Both the position numbers and the translations under genes were made by a program. Positions 43,858-51,006 of a stretch of 64,000 nucleotides of DNA are shown in pieces. The DNA comes from Lachnospiraceae bacterium (GTDB taxonomy: Bacteria; Bacillota; Clostridia; Lachnospirales; Lachnospiraceae), in assembly GCA_015056735.1 (NCBI GenBank), contig SVFT01000001.1, forward strand, positions 186,001-250,000, given 5' to 3'. Every line of letters begins with the position of its first letter. Positions within the stretch are counted from its first letter, which is position 1. The notes beneath the pieces were generated by a model. It ran no database searches and was not told where the DNA came from. It saw only the letters and a program-made list of their open reading frames with translations.

Positions 43858-44847
43858 ATGGGCTTTTTTCCCAAGAAGGTAAAGGCAGAGGTGGTTGGCG
43901 AGCAGCCGTCCAAGGCAGCCAAAGTGATACGCGCCGTTACGGCGGTGGTCATCGCTTTGATTGTGGTCGGTGTACTTTTCAGTTGCTTCTATACGATCGA
44001 TGAGCAGAGTAACGGTGTCATCACACAGTTCGGCGAAGTCATCAAAGTGGAGACGGCGGGTTTTCACTTTAAAGCACCGTGGCAGGATCTTGCCGAGGTT
44101 GACATGACAACGCACGGCACGGGACTTGGATATACGGTGTCCGAAGACGGTCAGAATATCACGGATGAGGACAACGGTATCATGATCACGTCTGACTTTA
44201 ATCTTTTGAATATCGATTTCTATTTGGAATACCGCGTATCGGACCCGGTAGCGTATCTTTTCAATTCGCTTGAGCCGGAGTCGATCCTGCAGAATATCGC
44301 GCTTGCCAATATCCGTACGGTCGTATCAAACTATACAGTTGATGAAGCGATGACGACCAAGAAAGGTCAGATTCAGGCGGATGTGAAGGAAGCGATCTTA
44401 AAAGAGCTAGCGGAATGCAATATCGGTCTGACCGTTGTGAACATCACCGTGCAGGATTCCGCACCGCCGACAGAAGAGATCGTGGCTGCGTTCAAGGCCG
44501 TAGAGACGGCAAAACAGGGCGCTGATACAGCGCGCAATAACGCGTACCAGTATCAGAATGAGAAGATCCCGAAAGCCGAGGCGGACGCCGATGCGATCAT
44601 CCAGCAGGCGAATGCAACGAAAGAAGCAAGGATCGCGGAAGCGGAAGGCCAGGTATCCCGTTTTAACGAGATGTACAATGAATATCAGAAGTATCCTTTC
44701 ATTACGAAGCGTCGTATGTTCTACGAGAAGATGGAGTCGATCCTGCCTAAGATCAAGGTTGTGATCTCGGACGGAAAGACGCAGACCATGTATCCCATTG
44801 ATTCGTTCTCGAGCATGCAGGTGGCGCCGGCGGAAGCGGCAGAGTAG
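43858..44847 (+). CDS. SPFH-domain membrane protein, HflK-like
   Basis: A 329-residue protein with an N-terminal membrane helix (AVVIALIVVGVLFSCFYTI), an SPFH/band 7 domain (DEQSNGVITQFGEVIKVETAGFHFKAPW...) and a long C-terminal coiled coil (KAEADADAIIQQANATKEARIAEAEGQ). HflK and HflC form a cage around the FtsH protease in many bacteria. Preceded by a perfect AGGAGGAG. Followed by a second SPFH gene, as in hflKC operons; the names are by resemblance only. Confidence 0.8.
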   Translation: MGFFPKKVKAEVVGEQPSKAAKVIRAVTAVVIALIVVGVLFSCFYTIDEQSNGVITQFGEVIKVETAGFHFKAPWQDLAEVDMTTHGTGLGYTVSEDGQNITDEDNGIMITSDFNLLNIDFYLEYRVSDPVAYLFNSLEPESILQNIALANIRTVVSNYTVDEAMTTKKGQIQADVKEAILKELAECNIGLTVVNITVQDSAPPTEEIVAAFKAVETAKQGADTARNNAYQYQNEKIPKAEADADAIIQQANATKEARIAEAEGQVSRFNEMYNEYQKYPFITKRRMFYEKMESILPKIKVVISDGKTQTMYPIDSFSSMQVAPAEAAE

Positions 44848-44866
44848 GAAAGGAGGCTGATCTGTT

Positions 44867-45739
44867 ATGAAAAAAATATTGAAATCAGCGATCATTCCCG
44901 TTGTACTGGTGCTGGGGATCATCCTGTTTGGTATGGTCGCTTACACCGTAGAACCGAACGAAGCAGCGATCATTTTAAATCTCGGCAAGATCAAGTCCGT
45001 AGAGACGGCACAGGGGATCCATTTCCACCTGCCGTTTGTTGAGAATGCGACATTTATCTATACCGGAGACATGCTGTATGATATTCCGGCATCGGATGTT
45101 ATCACTTCGGACAAAAAATCCATGATCGCCGATAACTATGTCATCTGGTCCGTACAGGATCCGACCAAGTATTACCAGACGCTCGGCGGGCTTGCTCCCA
45201 GAGCGGAAGAGCGTATCGGCGCGGCTGTTTACAATGCAACAAAGAACACGATCTCTTCGATGACGCAGGAGGAGATCATCGCGGCTAGAGGAAGCACCCT
45301 GACCGATATGATCACCAGGGAAGCAAACTCGGATATCACGCAGTATGGGATCCTGATCGATCTTTCCGAGATCAAGGCACTTGACCTGCCGGAAGACAAT
45401 AAGCAGGCGGTTTACGACCGTATGATCTCCGAGCGTAATAACATTGCGGCGGGTTACGCCGCAAAGGGTGAAGCAGAGGCGCAGAAGATCCGTAACGAAA
45501 CGGACAGGCAGACCAGTATCAAGACCGCGAACGCAAAGAGCCAGGCTGAGAAGCTCAAGGCGGAAGGCGAAGCAAGATATATGCAGATCCTGTCTGATGC
45601 GTATAATAATGAAGACAAGGCGGAATTCTACAATTTCACAAGAGGTCTTGATTCACTCGATGCGCTTGTGGGATCGGATAAAACGCTGATCCTCGATAAG
45701 GATTCCGAATATGCAAGGCTTCTTTACGGGAAGCAATAG
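44867..45739 (+). CDS. SPFH-domain membrane protein, HflC-like
   Basis: A 290-residue partner of the preceding protein: membrane helix IIPVVLVLGIILFGMVAYTV, band 7 region with VEPNEAAIILNLGKI and GIHFHLPFV, and a C-terminal coil (AAKGEAEAQKIRNETDRQTSIKTANAKSQAEKLKAEGEARYMQILSDAY, as in HflC). It begins 19 bases after the first SPFH gene with AAAGGAGG. Likely forms a mixed ring with it at the membrane. Confidence 0.82.
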   Translation: MKKILKSAIIPVVLVLGIILFGMVAYTVEPNEAAIILNLGKIKSVETAQGIHFHLPFVENATFIYTGDMLYDIPASDVITSDKKSMIADNYVIWSVQDPTKYYQTLGGLAPRAEERIGAAVYNATKNTISSMTQEEIIAARGSTLTDMITREANSDITQYGILIDLSEIKALDLPEDNKQAVYDRMISERNNIAAGYAAKGEAEAQKIRNETDRQTSIKTANAKSQAEKLKAEGEARYMQILSDAYNNEDKAEFYNFTRGLDSLDALVGSDKTLILDKDSEYARLLYGKQ

Positions 45740-45795
45740 AATGAGGGCTTGCGTGCCATACAAGGCACGGAAGTACAGAGGGATGAGGAGATATT

Positions 45796-47280
45796 ATGTC
45801 AACTGATAATAAGAAAAAGCAGGCCGCAGTCGGACTTATCCTCGGACTTGTGGGCGGTGCAGTGATCCTGGCGATCGCTGCCGCTGCATACTTTTTTATC
45901 TGGCCGAAGTTTAAGGGCGGGGAACAAAAGGAGACAGAACAGGTCGCAGAGACGGCAAGTGAGGCTTCTGAAAAGGAAGAGACTGAAGCCGAAAGCATGA
46001 CCGCGGAAGAATACGTGGATTCGATCAAATATCTGAAGGACGGCTCGTGGGTCGGATATCTTGAAAAGAGCGGTAAGGAAGAGTGGGAGATGAGTTATCG
46101 CATCGACGGTCTCCAGGATGTGGATTGTTACCTTGCTGCTTTTCCGTATGACTTTGACGGTGATGGGGTGGAAGAGGTACTCCTTGTTGACAGAGATGAA
46201 AACCGTCAGCTGAAGCTTGCGATGATGACCTTCCCGGATGGGAAGCCGACGGAAGCAGGCACCTTTTTCACAGGGCTGACGATTAGCGATTGCTTAAGTA
46301 ACGGAGATGCATGTGACGTGCAGGATGTATATCTGTTCACAGACGGCGAAGGCAAGACGAGGATCGGGCTGGAGACATCCGGATGCGAAGGCTTTCGCGC
46401 GGACGGAACACGCATCGGTTTTGAGGCGCTCTCCTTTGAGGACGGAAAATTTGTATCGCTCGGGACTGCATCCTATGAGGGCTCTGACGGCGAGAATACC
46501 GGCGTGACAGACAAGATCGAGGAGCTCATCGGCGTACCGGTGAACTGGACGGAGCTTTTTACGCGGCGCCACAGAGTGTATGATTATGTCGCGGATTACC
46601 GGGATATTTTCAGCGTGATCACGGACTGCACGATCAAGACGGACGGTGACCGTGAAGAGTACTGGGCCTGGAGCGAATCAGGACAAGAGCCATTTGAGAT
46701 TTCAAACATTCATGCAGGCCCGCAGGGAGCAAAGGAGCAGATCAAGGCATCCGACTATGATTTCGGCGGGGCGTATATCGACTATATCAAGGAAGCGGAG
46801 AAGGGGGATGAATACGGTAAGCCAGATGGCTACGACATTTTCTACGTATCCTTTGATGCGGCGCCTCTTCTCTATGTGCGCGGGAATTCGACTGCAGCGG
46901 GTGACAGGCTCGTTTCCTTTAAGGACGGTAAGTTGACGGAGCTTTATTGCTACAACTATGGCGTGTCCTATGATCCGGTGGGCGGCGTTTTTGCGGACCG
47001 CGGCGGTCATATGGACGAGTATTACGATGATATCTACACCCTGGAGGACGGTGCGTTCAAGAAGATCGCGTCCGGTACATACGGCGCGGAAGATAACGCA
47101 AATGTGCAGTTTGATGAGGCGGGCGAGCCAATCTACCAATACTTCTGGGAAGAAAAGCCCGTAACCAAAGAAGAGTATGAAGCAGCGCTTCAAAAGGTTT
47201 ACAATACGGAGATGGCATGTGAGCCGACCGTTCAGAGTGCGGACGATGTGATCGAAGTGATCGAACAGTACTATAGATGA
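45796..47280 (+). CDS. Membrane-anchored extracellular protein, unknown
   Basis: A 494-residue protein with a cytoplasmic tip, one membrane helix (LILGLVGGAVILAIAAAAYFFIW), a Glu-rich linker (residues ~45-70) and an extracellular domain of about 420 residues. DFDGDGVEEVLLVD at ~118-131 is an FG-GAP/dockerin-like calcium loop as found in VCBS-type repeats. No enzyme motif. It follows the SPFH pair by 56 bases and ends at a terminator, so it may belong to the same unit. Confidence 0.65.
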   Translation: MSTDNKKKQAAVGLILGLVGGAVILAIAAAAYFFIWPKFKGGEQKETEQVAETASEASEKEETEAESMTAEEYVDSIKYLKDGSWVGYLEKSGKEEWEMSYRIDGLQDVDCYLAAFPYDFDGDGVEEVLLVDRDENRQLKLAMMTFPDGKPTEAGTFFTGLTISDCLSNGDACDVQDVYLFTDGEGKTRIGLETSGCEGFRADGTRIGFEALSFEDGKFVSLGTASYEGSDGENTGVTDKIEELIGVPVNWTELFTRRHRVYDYVADYRDIFSVITDCTIKTDGDREEYWAWSESGQEPFEISNIHAGPQGAKEQIKASDYDFGGAYIDYIKEAEKGDEYGKPDGYDIFYVSFDAAPLLYVRGNSTAAGDRLVSFKDGKLTELYCYNYGVSYDPVGGVFADRGGHMDEYYDDIYTLEDGAFKKIASGTYGAEDNANVQFDEAGEPIYQYFWEEKPVTKEEYEAALQKVYNTEMACEPTVQSADDVIEVIEQYYR

Positions 47281-47313
47281 GCCAGGGGGACGGGGTTCCC
47301 GGCTCAAAATCAG

Positions 47314-47347
47314 AACAGACCGTATCCGAAAGGAGCGGTCTGTTTTT
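47314..47347 (+). terminator. Terminator after the SPFH-linked operon
   Basis: AACAGACCG pairs with CGGTCTGTT around a 13-base loop, followed by TTTG. Confidence 0.8.
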
Positions 47348-47466
47348 GCATGTCGCGGTTAGTCCGCTTTTGACGGAAGAAACAAATGGGAAAGCCCCAT
47401 TTTATGCGGGTATACAAAGATCGCGACGCCGTATTGAATGCCCATTTTGCCTGTGTTATCGTCTGC

Positions 47467-47488
47467 TTGTGAGAACGAATTCTCACAA
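47467..47488 (+). promoter_or_regulatory. Operator-like inverted repeat before FrlC-like gene
   Basis: TTGTGAGAA-CGAA-TTCTCACAA, a perfect 9-bp inverted repeat lying just downstream of a weak promoter (TTGAAT 47434, TTATCG 47456) and upstream of the ribosome site. A repressor bound here would block transcription. Confidence 0.6.
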
Positions 47489-47505
47489 ACAACAGGAGGG
47501 TTAAT

Positions 47506-48384
47506 ATGGGAACTGAAAGAAAGATCGGAATGCAGGATATCGCGGTTATGAGCGTGCAGTACGCTCAGTATTCATTTGACTATTTTTTGAAGTCAATGGA
47601 AACATGTGGTGTAAAAAATGTCGACATGTGGGGCGGCGCACCGCACTATTGCAGACTGGATTACAATACGTCCGGAGAGGCGGCAAAAGCGATCCGCGAG
47701 CTGAAAGACCGCATGGCTGCACGTGGAATGAAGACCGTTATGTACACACCGGAGACACTGGCTTATCCGTACAGCTACAGCACTTCCAATGATGCGCTTC
47801 GTTTAAGAACGATCGAATATATGAAGCATGCCATGGAGGATGCATTGGAGTTCGGAACGCATTATTTGTTTATGAATACGGGCTGCCACAGCCGCGATAT
47901 GGACAGAGAAGAAGGAATGAAGCGTACGATCGAGAGCTATGCGGTTTTGTGCGAATATGCAAAACGTTACGGCGTAGAGCTTGTGTTTGAACAGCTTCAG
48001 CCCTATGAGAGCGATCTTTGCATCAATATCGACGATATGAAGAGAATCGTGAAAGAGGTGAACTCGGATGCGCTGAAGATCTGCATCGATATTACGGCGA
48101 TGAATGTTGCCGGTGAGACGCTGCAGCAGTATTTTGATGAATTTGGCAAGAAACTTTACTGGGTACACTATTCTGACAGTCATCACTTGGCTTTGGGAGA
48201 AGGCGATTACGGCAGAGAAAAGCTTGCCGACATGATCCACACTCTGGAGAGGAACGGATACGAAGGGCTTCTGGATCTGGAGATCAACGATTCCGTCTAT
48301 CTGGAGGATCCGCATGCCGCGATCGCCAAGTCCGTGGATTACCTGAAAACGCTCCTTGTTGCAAAAGCTTTTAGTTGGGGCTAA
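47506..48384 (+). CDS. Sugar phosphate isomerase/epimerase, FrlC-like
   Basis: A 292-residue xylose-isomerase-like TIM barrel. Its pattern follows FrlC (fructoselysine 3-epimerase): VDMWGGAPHYCRLD, YTPETLAYPYSYSTSNDALR, VFEQLQPYESD and HYSDSHHLALGEGDYG with metal-binding Glu, Asp, His and Glu of the barrel. FrlC feeds psicoselysine into the fructoselysine pathway. It stands alone behind its own operator, separated by 16 kb from the FrlA-FrlB operon. AGGAGGG precedes ATG 47506. Confidence 0.78.
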   Translation: MGTERKIGMQDIAVMSVQYAQYSFDYFLKSMETCGVKNVDMWGGAPHYCRLDYNTSGEAAKAIRELKDRMAARGMKTVMYTPETLAYPYSYSTSNDALRLRTIEYMKHAMEDALEFGTHYLFMNTGCHSRDMDREEGMKRTIESYAVLCEYAKRYGVELVFEQLQPYESDLCINIDDMKRIVKEVNSDALKICIDITAMNVAGETLQQYFDEFGKKLYWVHYSDSHHLALGEGDYGREKLADMIHTLERNGYEGLLDLEINDSVYLEDPHAAIAKSVDYLKTLLVAKAFSWG

Positions 48385-48408
48385 AGAAAATCGGGGAAAA
48401 GCCGATAC
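48382..48408 (+). promoter_or_regulatory. Sigma-28 (flagellar) promoter
   Basis: TAAA at 48382-48385, 15 bases, GCCGATAC at 48401-48408: an almost exact match to the SigD/sigma-28 consensus TAAA-N15-GCCGATAT. It overlaps the stop codon of the FrlC-like gene and points to the unknown gene at 48529. Confidence 0.7.
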
Positions 48409-48423
48409 ATATTATGCATGGAT

Positions 48424-48463
48424 GGTACTGCGTTTCAAAGGATTGAGATGCAGTACCTTTTTT
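48424..48463 (+). terminator. Terminator of FrlC-like gene
   Basis: GGTACTGC/GCAGTACC stem followed by TTTTTT. It lies downstream of the sigma-28 promoter, so it would also attenuate that transcript. Confidence 0.75.
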
Positions 48464-48528
48464 ACCGCCGGACCTTTTCGGGGGCGGTGCAGTCTTGACT
48501 GACGGAGTGACTGCGGAAAGGAGAAAAC

Positions 48529-49326
48529 ATGTCGATCGGAGGAGTAGGTGCTTTCGGTAGCGCCATGCAATTTGAAGAAGCAATAAAAAGCAGAAAGAAG
48601 CGGGACGGAGCGGCTTATGCGGCAGACTTTACTGATGCGGAAGAACTGAGCTTTGCAGAGCTTGTCGGCAAGACAAGGAACCGGTTCGAAGAGTTTGAGA
48701 AGATTGAAGAGAACAAAATGACAGATGGTCAAAAAGACGATCTCAGCCTTGCAGACCTTATCGAGCAGCTCGAGGGACAGCAGAATCTTACCGCACAGGA
48801 GCTTCGGAAAAAGGAAGACTGGCGCACCATGTCTGCCGAAGACTGGGATGGTCTGATGAAGGATGTTGACGATTATATAGAAGCATGGCGTGAGCGACTC
48901 AAAGAGATGAAAGAAGTGCAGGAAGAGGCTGCGCAGAAAGCCGCATCACAGGCTGCGCCCGATCAGAAAACGCTTGCAGCATCGACAGCAGCACTTCACG
49001 CAGCAGCATCCGGCTTTGCGGGGGAAGCACCGACTGATGATAATGATGGCGATAATCCTGATGCCGAGCAGGTGCCGGCACAGGAAATGCACGGCAAGCC
49101 GGGCCACAGTAAGAACTGGACCAGGAATCTGGAAACCGACGACCAGTCGATCCTTCGAGAGGCAAAAGCGGCACAGAAATCAGAGAAAATGGCGCTCTCC
49201 AAAATGCAGGAGATCCGGCTGACCGAAAGCAGGATCATAGGGGATTCCCGCGCCGAAAGCGCGGCAGAAAGCGTCCTCAAGAAAAAAGATAAAGAGGAAG
49301 AATTCAATCAGTTTAAGGTTTTGTAA
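48529..49326 (+). CDS. Unknown protein in the motility regulon
   Basis: A 265-residue hydrophilic protein, mostly helical, with acidic and Ala-rich stretches (EEAAQKAASQAAPDQKTLAASTAALHAAASG) and a charged C-terminus (LKKKDKEEEFNQFKVL). It begins SIGGVGAFGSAMQFEEAI. No family recognised, no signal peptide or membrane helix. A sigma-28 promoter upstream suggests a role tied to flagella, for example a flagellar chaperone, secreted factor or regulator. AAAGGAG precedes ATG 48529. Confidence 0.6.
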   Translation: MSIGGVGAFGSAMQFEEAIKSRKKRDGAAYAADFTDAEELSFAELVGKTRNRFEEFEKIEENKMTDGQKDDLSLADLIEQLEGQQNLTAQELRKKEDWRTMSAEDWDGLMKDVDDYIEAWRERLKEMKEVQEEAAQKAASQAAPDQKTLAASTAALHAAASGFAGEAPTDDNDGDNPDAEQVPAQEMHGKPGHSKNWTRNLETDDQSILREAKAAQKSEKMALSKMQEIRLTESRIIGDSRAESAAESVLKKKDKEEEFNQFKVL

Positions 49327-49384
49327 ATGAAATCCAAATAGACTGGAAAGTATGCTATGATAAAAGTGCAGGGAGGTGAAGCCA

Positions 49385-49657
49385 ATGATGTATCCGTTTA
49401 TGACGTTGGATAATGATACAGAAGTAGTTCATTCTGAAAGGCAGGGTGACGGCCGGGTAAAAGTGTATATTGAGACACCGGATGAGAAAGACGGCTTTCA
49501 TCATGCTGTTTGCTGGCTTCCTGAGTACACTTGGGAAGATATAAGCGGTTACGAAGATTCCGAGCTTTCCCGATACAAGAAATTTGTGGTTGATAACGCC
49601 CATTTGATCATGGAATTTGCCGATAAAGGAGGATTTCTTAATGCCTCAAATCTTTAA
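49385..49657 (+). CDS. Small protein partnered with DUF4160 (possible antitoxin/toxin half)
   Basis: A 90-residue protein (EVVHSERQGDGRVKVYIETPDEKDGFHHAVCWLPEYTWEDI) with a beta-rich first half and a C-terminal helix. It overlaps the following DUF4160 gene by 17 bases. DUF4160 genes commonly pair with a small partner (often DUF2442) in toxin-antitoxin-like modules; this partner does not match DUF2442 obviously. ATG 49385 follows GGGAGG. Confidence 0.6.
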   Translation: MMYPFMTLDNDTEVVHSERQGDGRVKVYIETPDEKDGFHHAVCWLPEYTWEDISGYEDSELSRYKKFVVDNAHLIMEFADKGGFLNASNL

Positions 49658-49919
49658 GATCGGCTCATATTGGATATACTTTTGGGCGAATGAAAACAAG
49701 CCTCTGGAACCGATTCATGTGCATGTTGCAGAAGGTAAGCCGGTAGAGAACTCTACGAAAATCTGGATCACCCAAAGCGGGAAGTGTCTGTTATGTGATA
49801 ACTCTTCCTATATACCGGAGAAAAAGCTAAAACTGATCATTCGTATGATCGAAGCAAACAGTGATGAGATCATTGATAAATGGAAACGTTTTTTTGGAGA
49901 AGTGCGATATTATTGTTGA
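49641..49919 (+). CDS. DUF4160-family protein
   Basis: A 92-residue protein with the DUF4160 signature: PQIFKIGSYWIYFWANEN, EPIHVHVAEG and the C-terminal IIRMIEANSDEIIDKWKRFFGE. Members are frequent in mobile regions and are thought to be part of toxin-antitoxin-like pairs; activity is not established. AAAGGAGG precedes ATG 49641. Confidence 0.8.
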   Translation: MPQIFKIGSYWIYFWANENKPLEPIHVHVAEGKPVENSTKIWITQSGKCLLCDNSSYIPEKKLKLIIRMIEANSDEIIDKWKRFFGEVRYYC

Positions 49920-49955
49920 GAGTAGTGTAAAAGCAAGCAGGTTTGTCTGCGGTCT

Positions 49956-49987
49956 AAGGCCTCGGCTGATTAGCCGAGGCCTTTTCT
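49956..49987 (+). terminator. Terminator of DUF4160 pair
   Basis: Perfect 11-bp stem AAGGCCTCGGC/GCCGAGGCCTT with a TGATTA loop, followed by TTCTT. Confidence 0.85.
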
Positions 49988-50030
49988 TCTAAAAATTGGC
50001 ATACATCCGCTTTCTTTATTCGAGAAATGA

Positions 50031-50060
50031 TTGAGACAAGAATATAGAGTATGATATGAT
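50031..50060 (+). promoter_or_regulatory. Promoter of MntA-HepT pair
   Basis: TTGAGA at 50031-50036 and TATGAT at 50055-50060, 18 bases apart. Confidence 0.55.
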
Positions 50061-50116
50061 TTATATGTAATCAGTTGGTTATGCAGATGCCTATTTTAGG
50101 GCAGGACGGAGGAAAT

Positions 50117-50407
50117 ATGCCAACGATTGAATTGATCCGTGACAGGCTTACACCTGTGTTTAATGCTCATCATGTAAAGCAGGCGGTTCTTTTTGGTTCA
50201 TACGCCAAGGGAAGCGCCAGTGAGACCAGTGATATTGATATATTTGTGGATAGTGGACTGCGTGGCCTGCGATTTTACGGATTGTTAGAGGACGTGGTCA
50301 ATGCATTTGATTGTCCGGTAGACTTGATTGATTCATCTCAAGTCAAAAAAGGATCGAAAGTGATGCAGGAGATTGAAAGAACAGGTGTAAAGATTTATGG
50401 GGAGTAA
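50117..50407 (+). CDS. mntA: MntA-like nucleotidyltransferase antitoxin
   Basis: A 96-residue minimal nucleotidyltransferase with AVLFGSYAKGSASETSDIDIFVDS (GSx10DxD), the active site that adds AMP to the HepT toxin in MntA-HepT systems. ATG 50117 follows ACGGAGG. Its end overlaps the truncated HepT gene by 11 bases, the usual arrangement for this pair. Confidence 0.85.
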   Translation: MPTIELIRDRLTPVFNAHHVKQAVLFGSYAKGSASETSDIDIFVDSGLRGLRFYGLLEDVVNAFDCPVDLIDSSQVKKGSKVMQEIERTGVKIYGE

Positions 50408-50597
50408 AGATAAAGAGATTCTTCTTAAAATAATGTCTCATCGCATCGTACATGGGTATGAGGGTGTTGATTTACGAATCGTATGGGATACGGTTAAAGA
50501 GGATTTGCCTTCTTTGGAAAAAGGCCTTAAAGGAGATTGTTTAGCAAAAAGGACATCCGTATGGATGTCCTTTTATATCGTGCAGGAAAAGGGGTGA
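50397..50597 (+). pseudogene. hepT: HepT toxin with large internal deletion
   Basis: Only the N-terminus (MGSKDKEILLKI) and the C-terminal part (RIVHGYEGVDLRIVWDTVKEDLPSLEKGL) of a HEPN-family HepT toxin remain, joined directly. About 60 central residues of the usual ~110 are missing, including the arginine of the catalytic Rx4H motif. The frame then runs into a copy of the tRNA-Leu terminator repeat (ending ...SFYIVQEKG). The toxin is probably inactive while its antitoxin MntA is intact. Confidence 0.75.
50544..50593. repeat. Distal copy of tRNA-Leu 3'-flank repeat
   Basis: About 48 bp nearly identical to 50718-50766: terminator hairpin GGACATCC-GTAT-GGATGTCC, then CGTGCAGGAAAAGGG, i.e. the tRNA-Leu 3' end plus its terminator. 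It is a direct repeat 174 bp away, as left by an integration event at a tRNA. Confidence 0.65.
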
Positions 50598-50717
50598 GGC
50601 GGATCAAGAAAAAGGTCCGGTGGACCTTTTTCCCGCCGAACCGACCGAGCAAGCCGTCCCGCCGGCTTGGGAGACAGAACCCGCTTGCGAAGCAAGCGGA
50701 TTCAAGTCCGTTCCTGC
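50594..50717. repeat. GC-rich structured repeat next to tRNA-Leu
   Basis: Contains a AAAAAGGTCC/GGACCTTTTT hairpin, a GCCGG-type hairpin, a CCGCTTGC/GCAAGCGG hairpin and, at 50699-50717, GGATTCAAGTCC-GTTCCTGC, a tRNA-Leu-like T-arm and acceptor tail in the opposite orientation to the nearby tRNA. No ORF. Related to the block at 59510-59750. Confidence 0.5.
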
Positions 50718-50719
50718 GC

Positions 50720-50745
50720 AAAAAAGGACATCCGAGTGGATGTCC
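50720..50745 (-). terminator. tRNA-Leu(CAG) terminator
   Basis: On the minus strand GGACATCC-ACTC-GGATGTCC followed by TTTTTT. Confidence 0.8.
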
Positions 50746-50752
50746 TTCTTCG

Positions 50753-50837
50753 TGCAGGAAAAGGGACTTGAACCCTCATGAGCGCAATGCTCACACGGAC
50801 CTGAACCGTGCGCGTCTGCCAATTCCGCCATTCCTGC
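50753..50837 (-). tRNA. tRNA-Leu (anticodon CAG)
   Basis: 85-nt class II tRNA: acceptor GCAGGAA/TTCCTGC, anticodon loop TTCAGGT between CACGG and CCGTG, long variable arm (GAGCATTGCGCTC), T-arm GGG-TTCAAGT-CCC, discriminator A; CCA not encoded. Confidence 0.95.
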
Positions 50838-50885
50838 ATGTATGTATTGTGCTATCACCGACGTTTATCTATCGGCGACTGTTAT

Positions 50886-50914
50886 AATATAGCAAACTTA
50901 CAAACAATTTGCAA
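50886..50914 (-). promoter_or_regulatory. Promoter of tRNA-Leu(CAG)
   Basis: On the minus strand TTGCAA, 17 bases, TATATT. Confidence 0.55.
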
Positions 50915-51006
50915 GTACTGATTTCGGACGATTGCATTTATCTTAAAATCAAAATAAGATACAAGAGAGAATATGTGTGAGATCCTATGCGGGAAGGAGA
51001 ATAACA

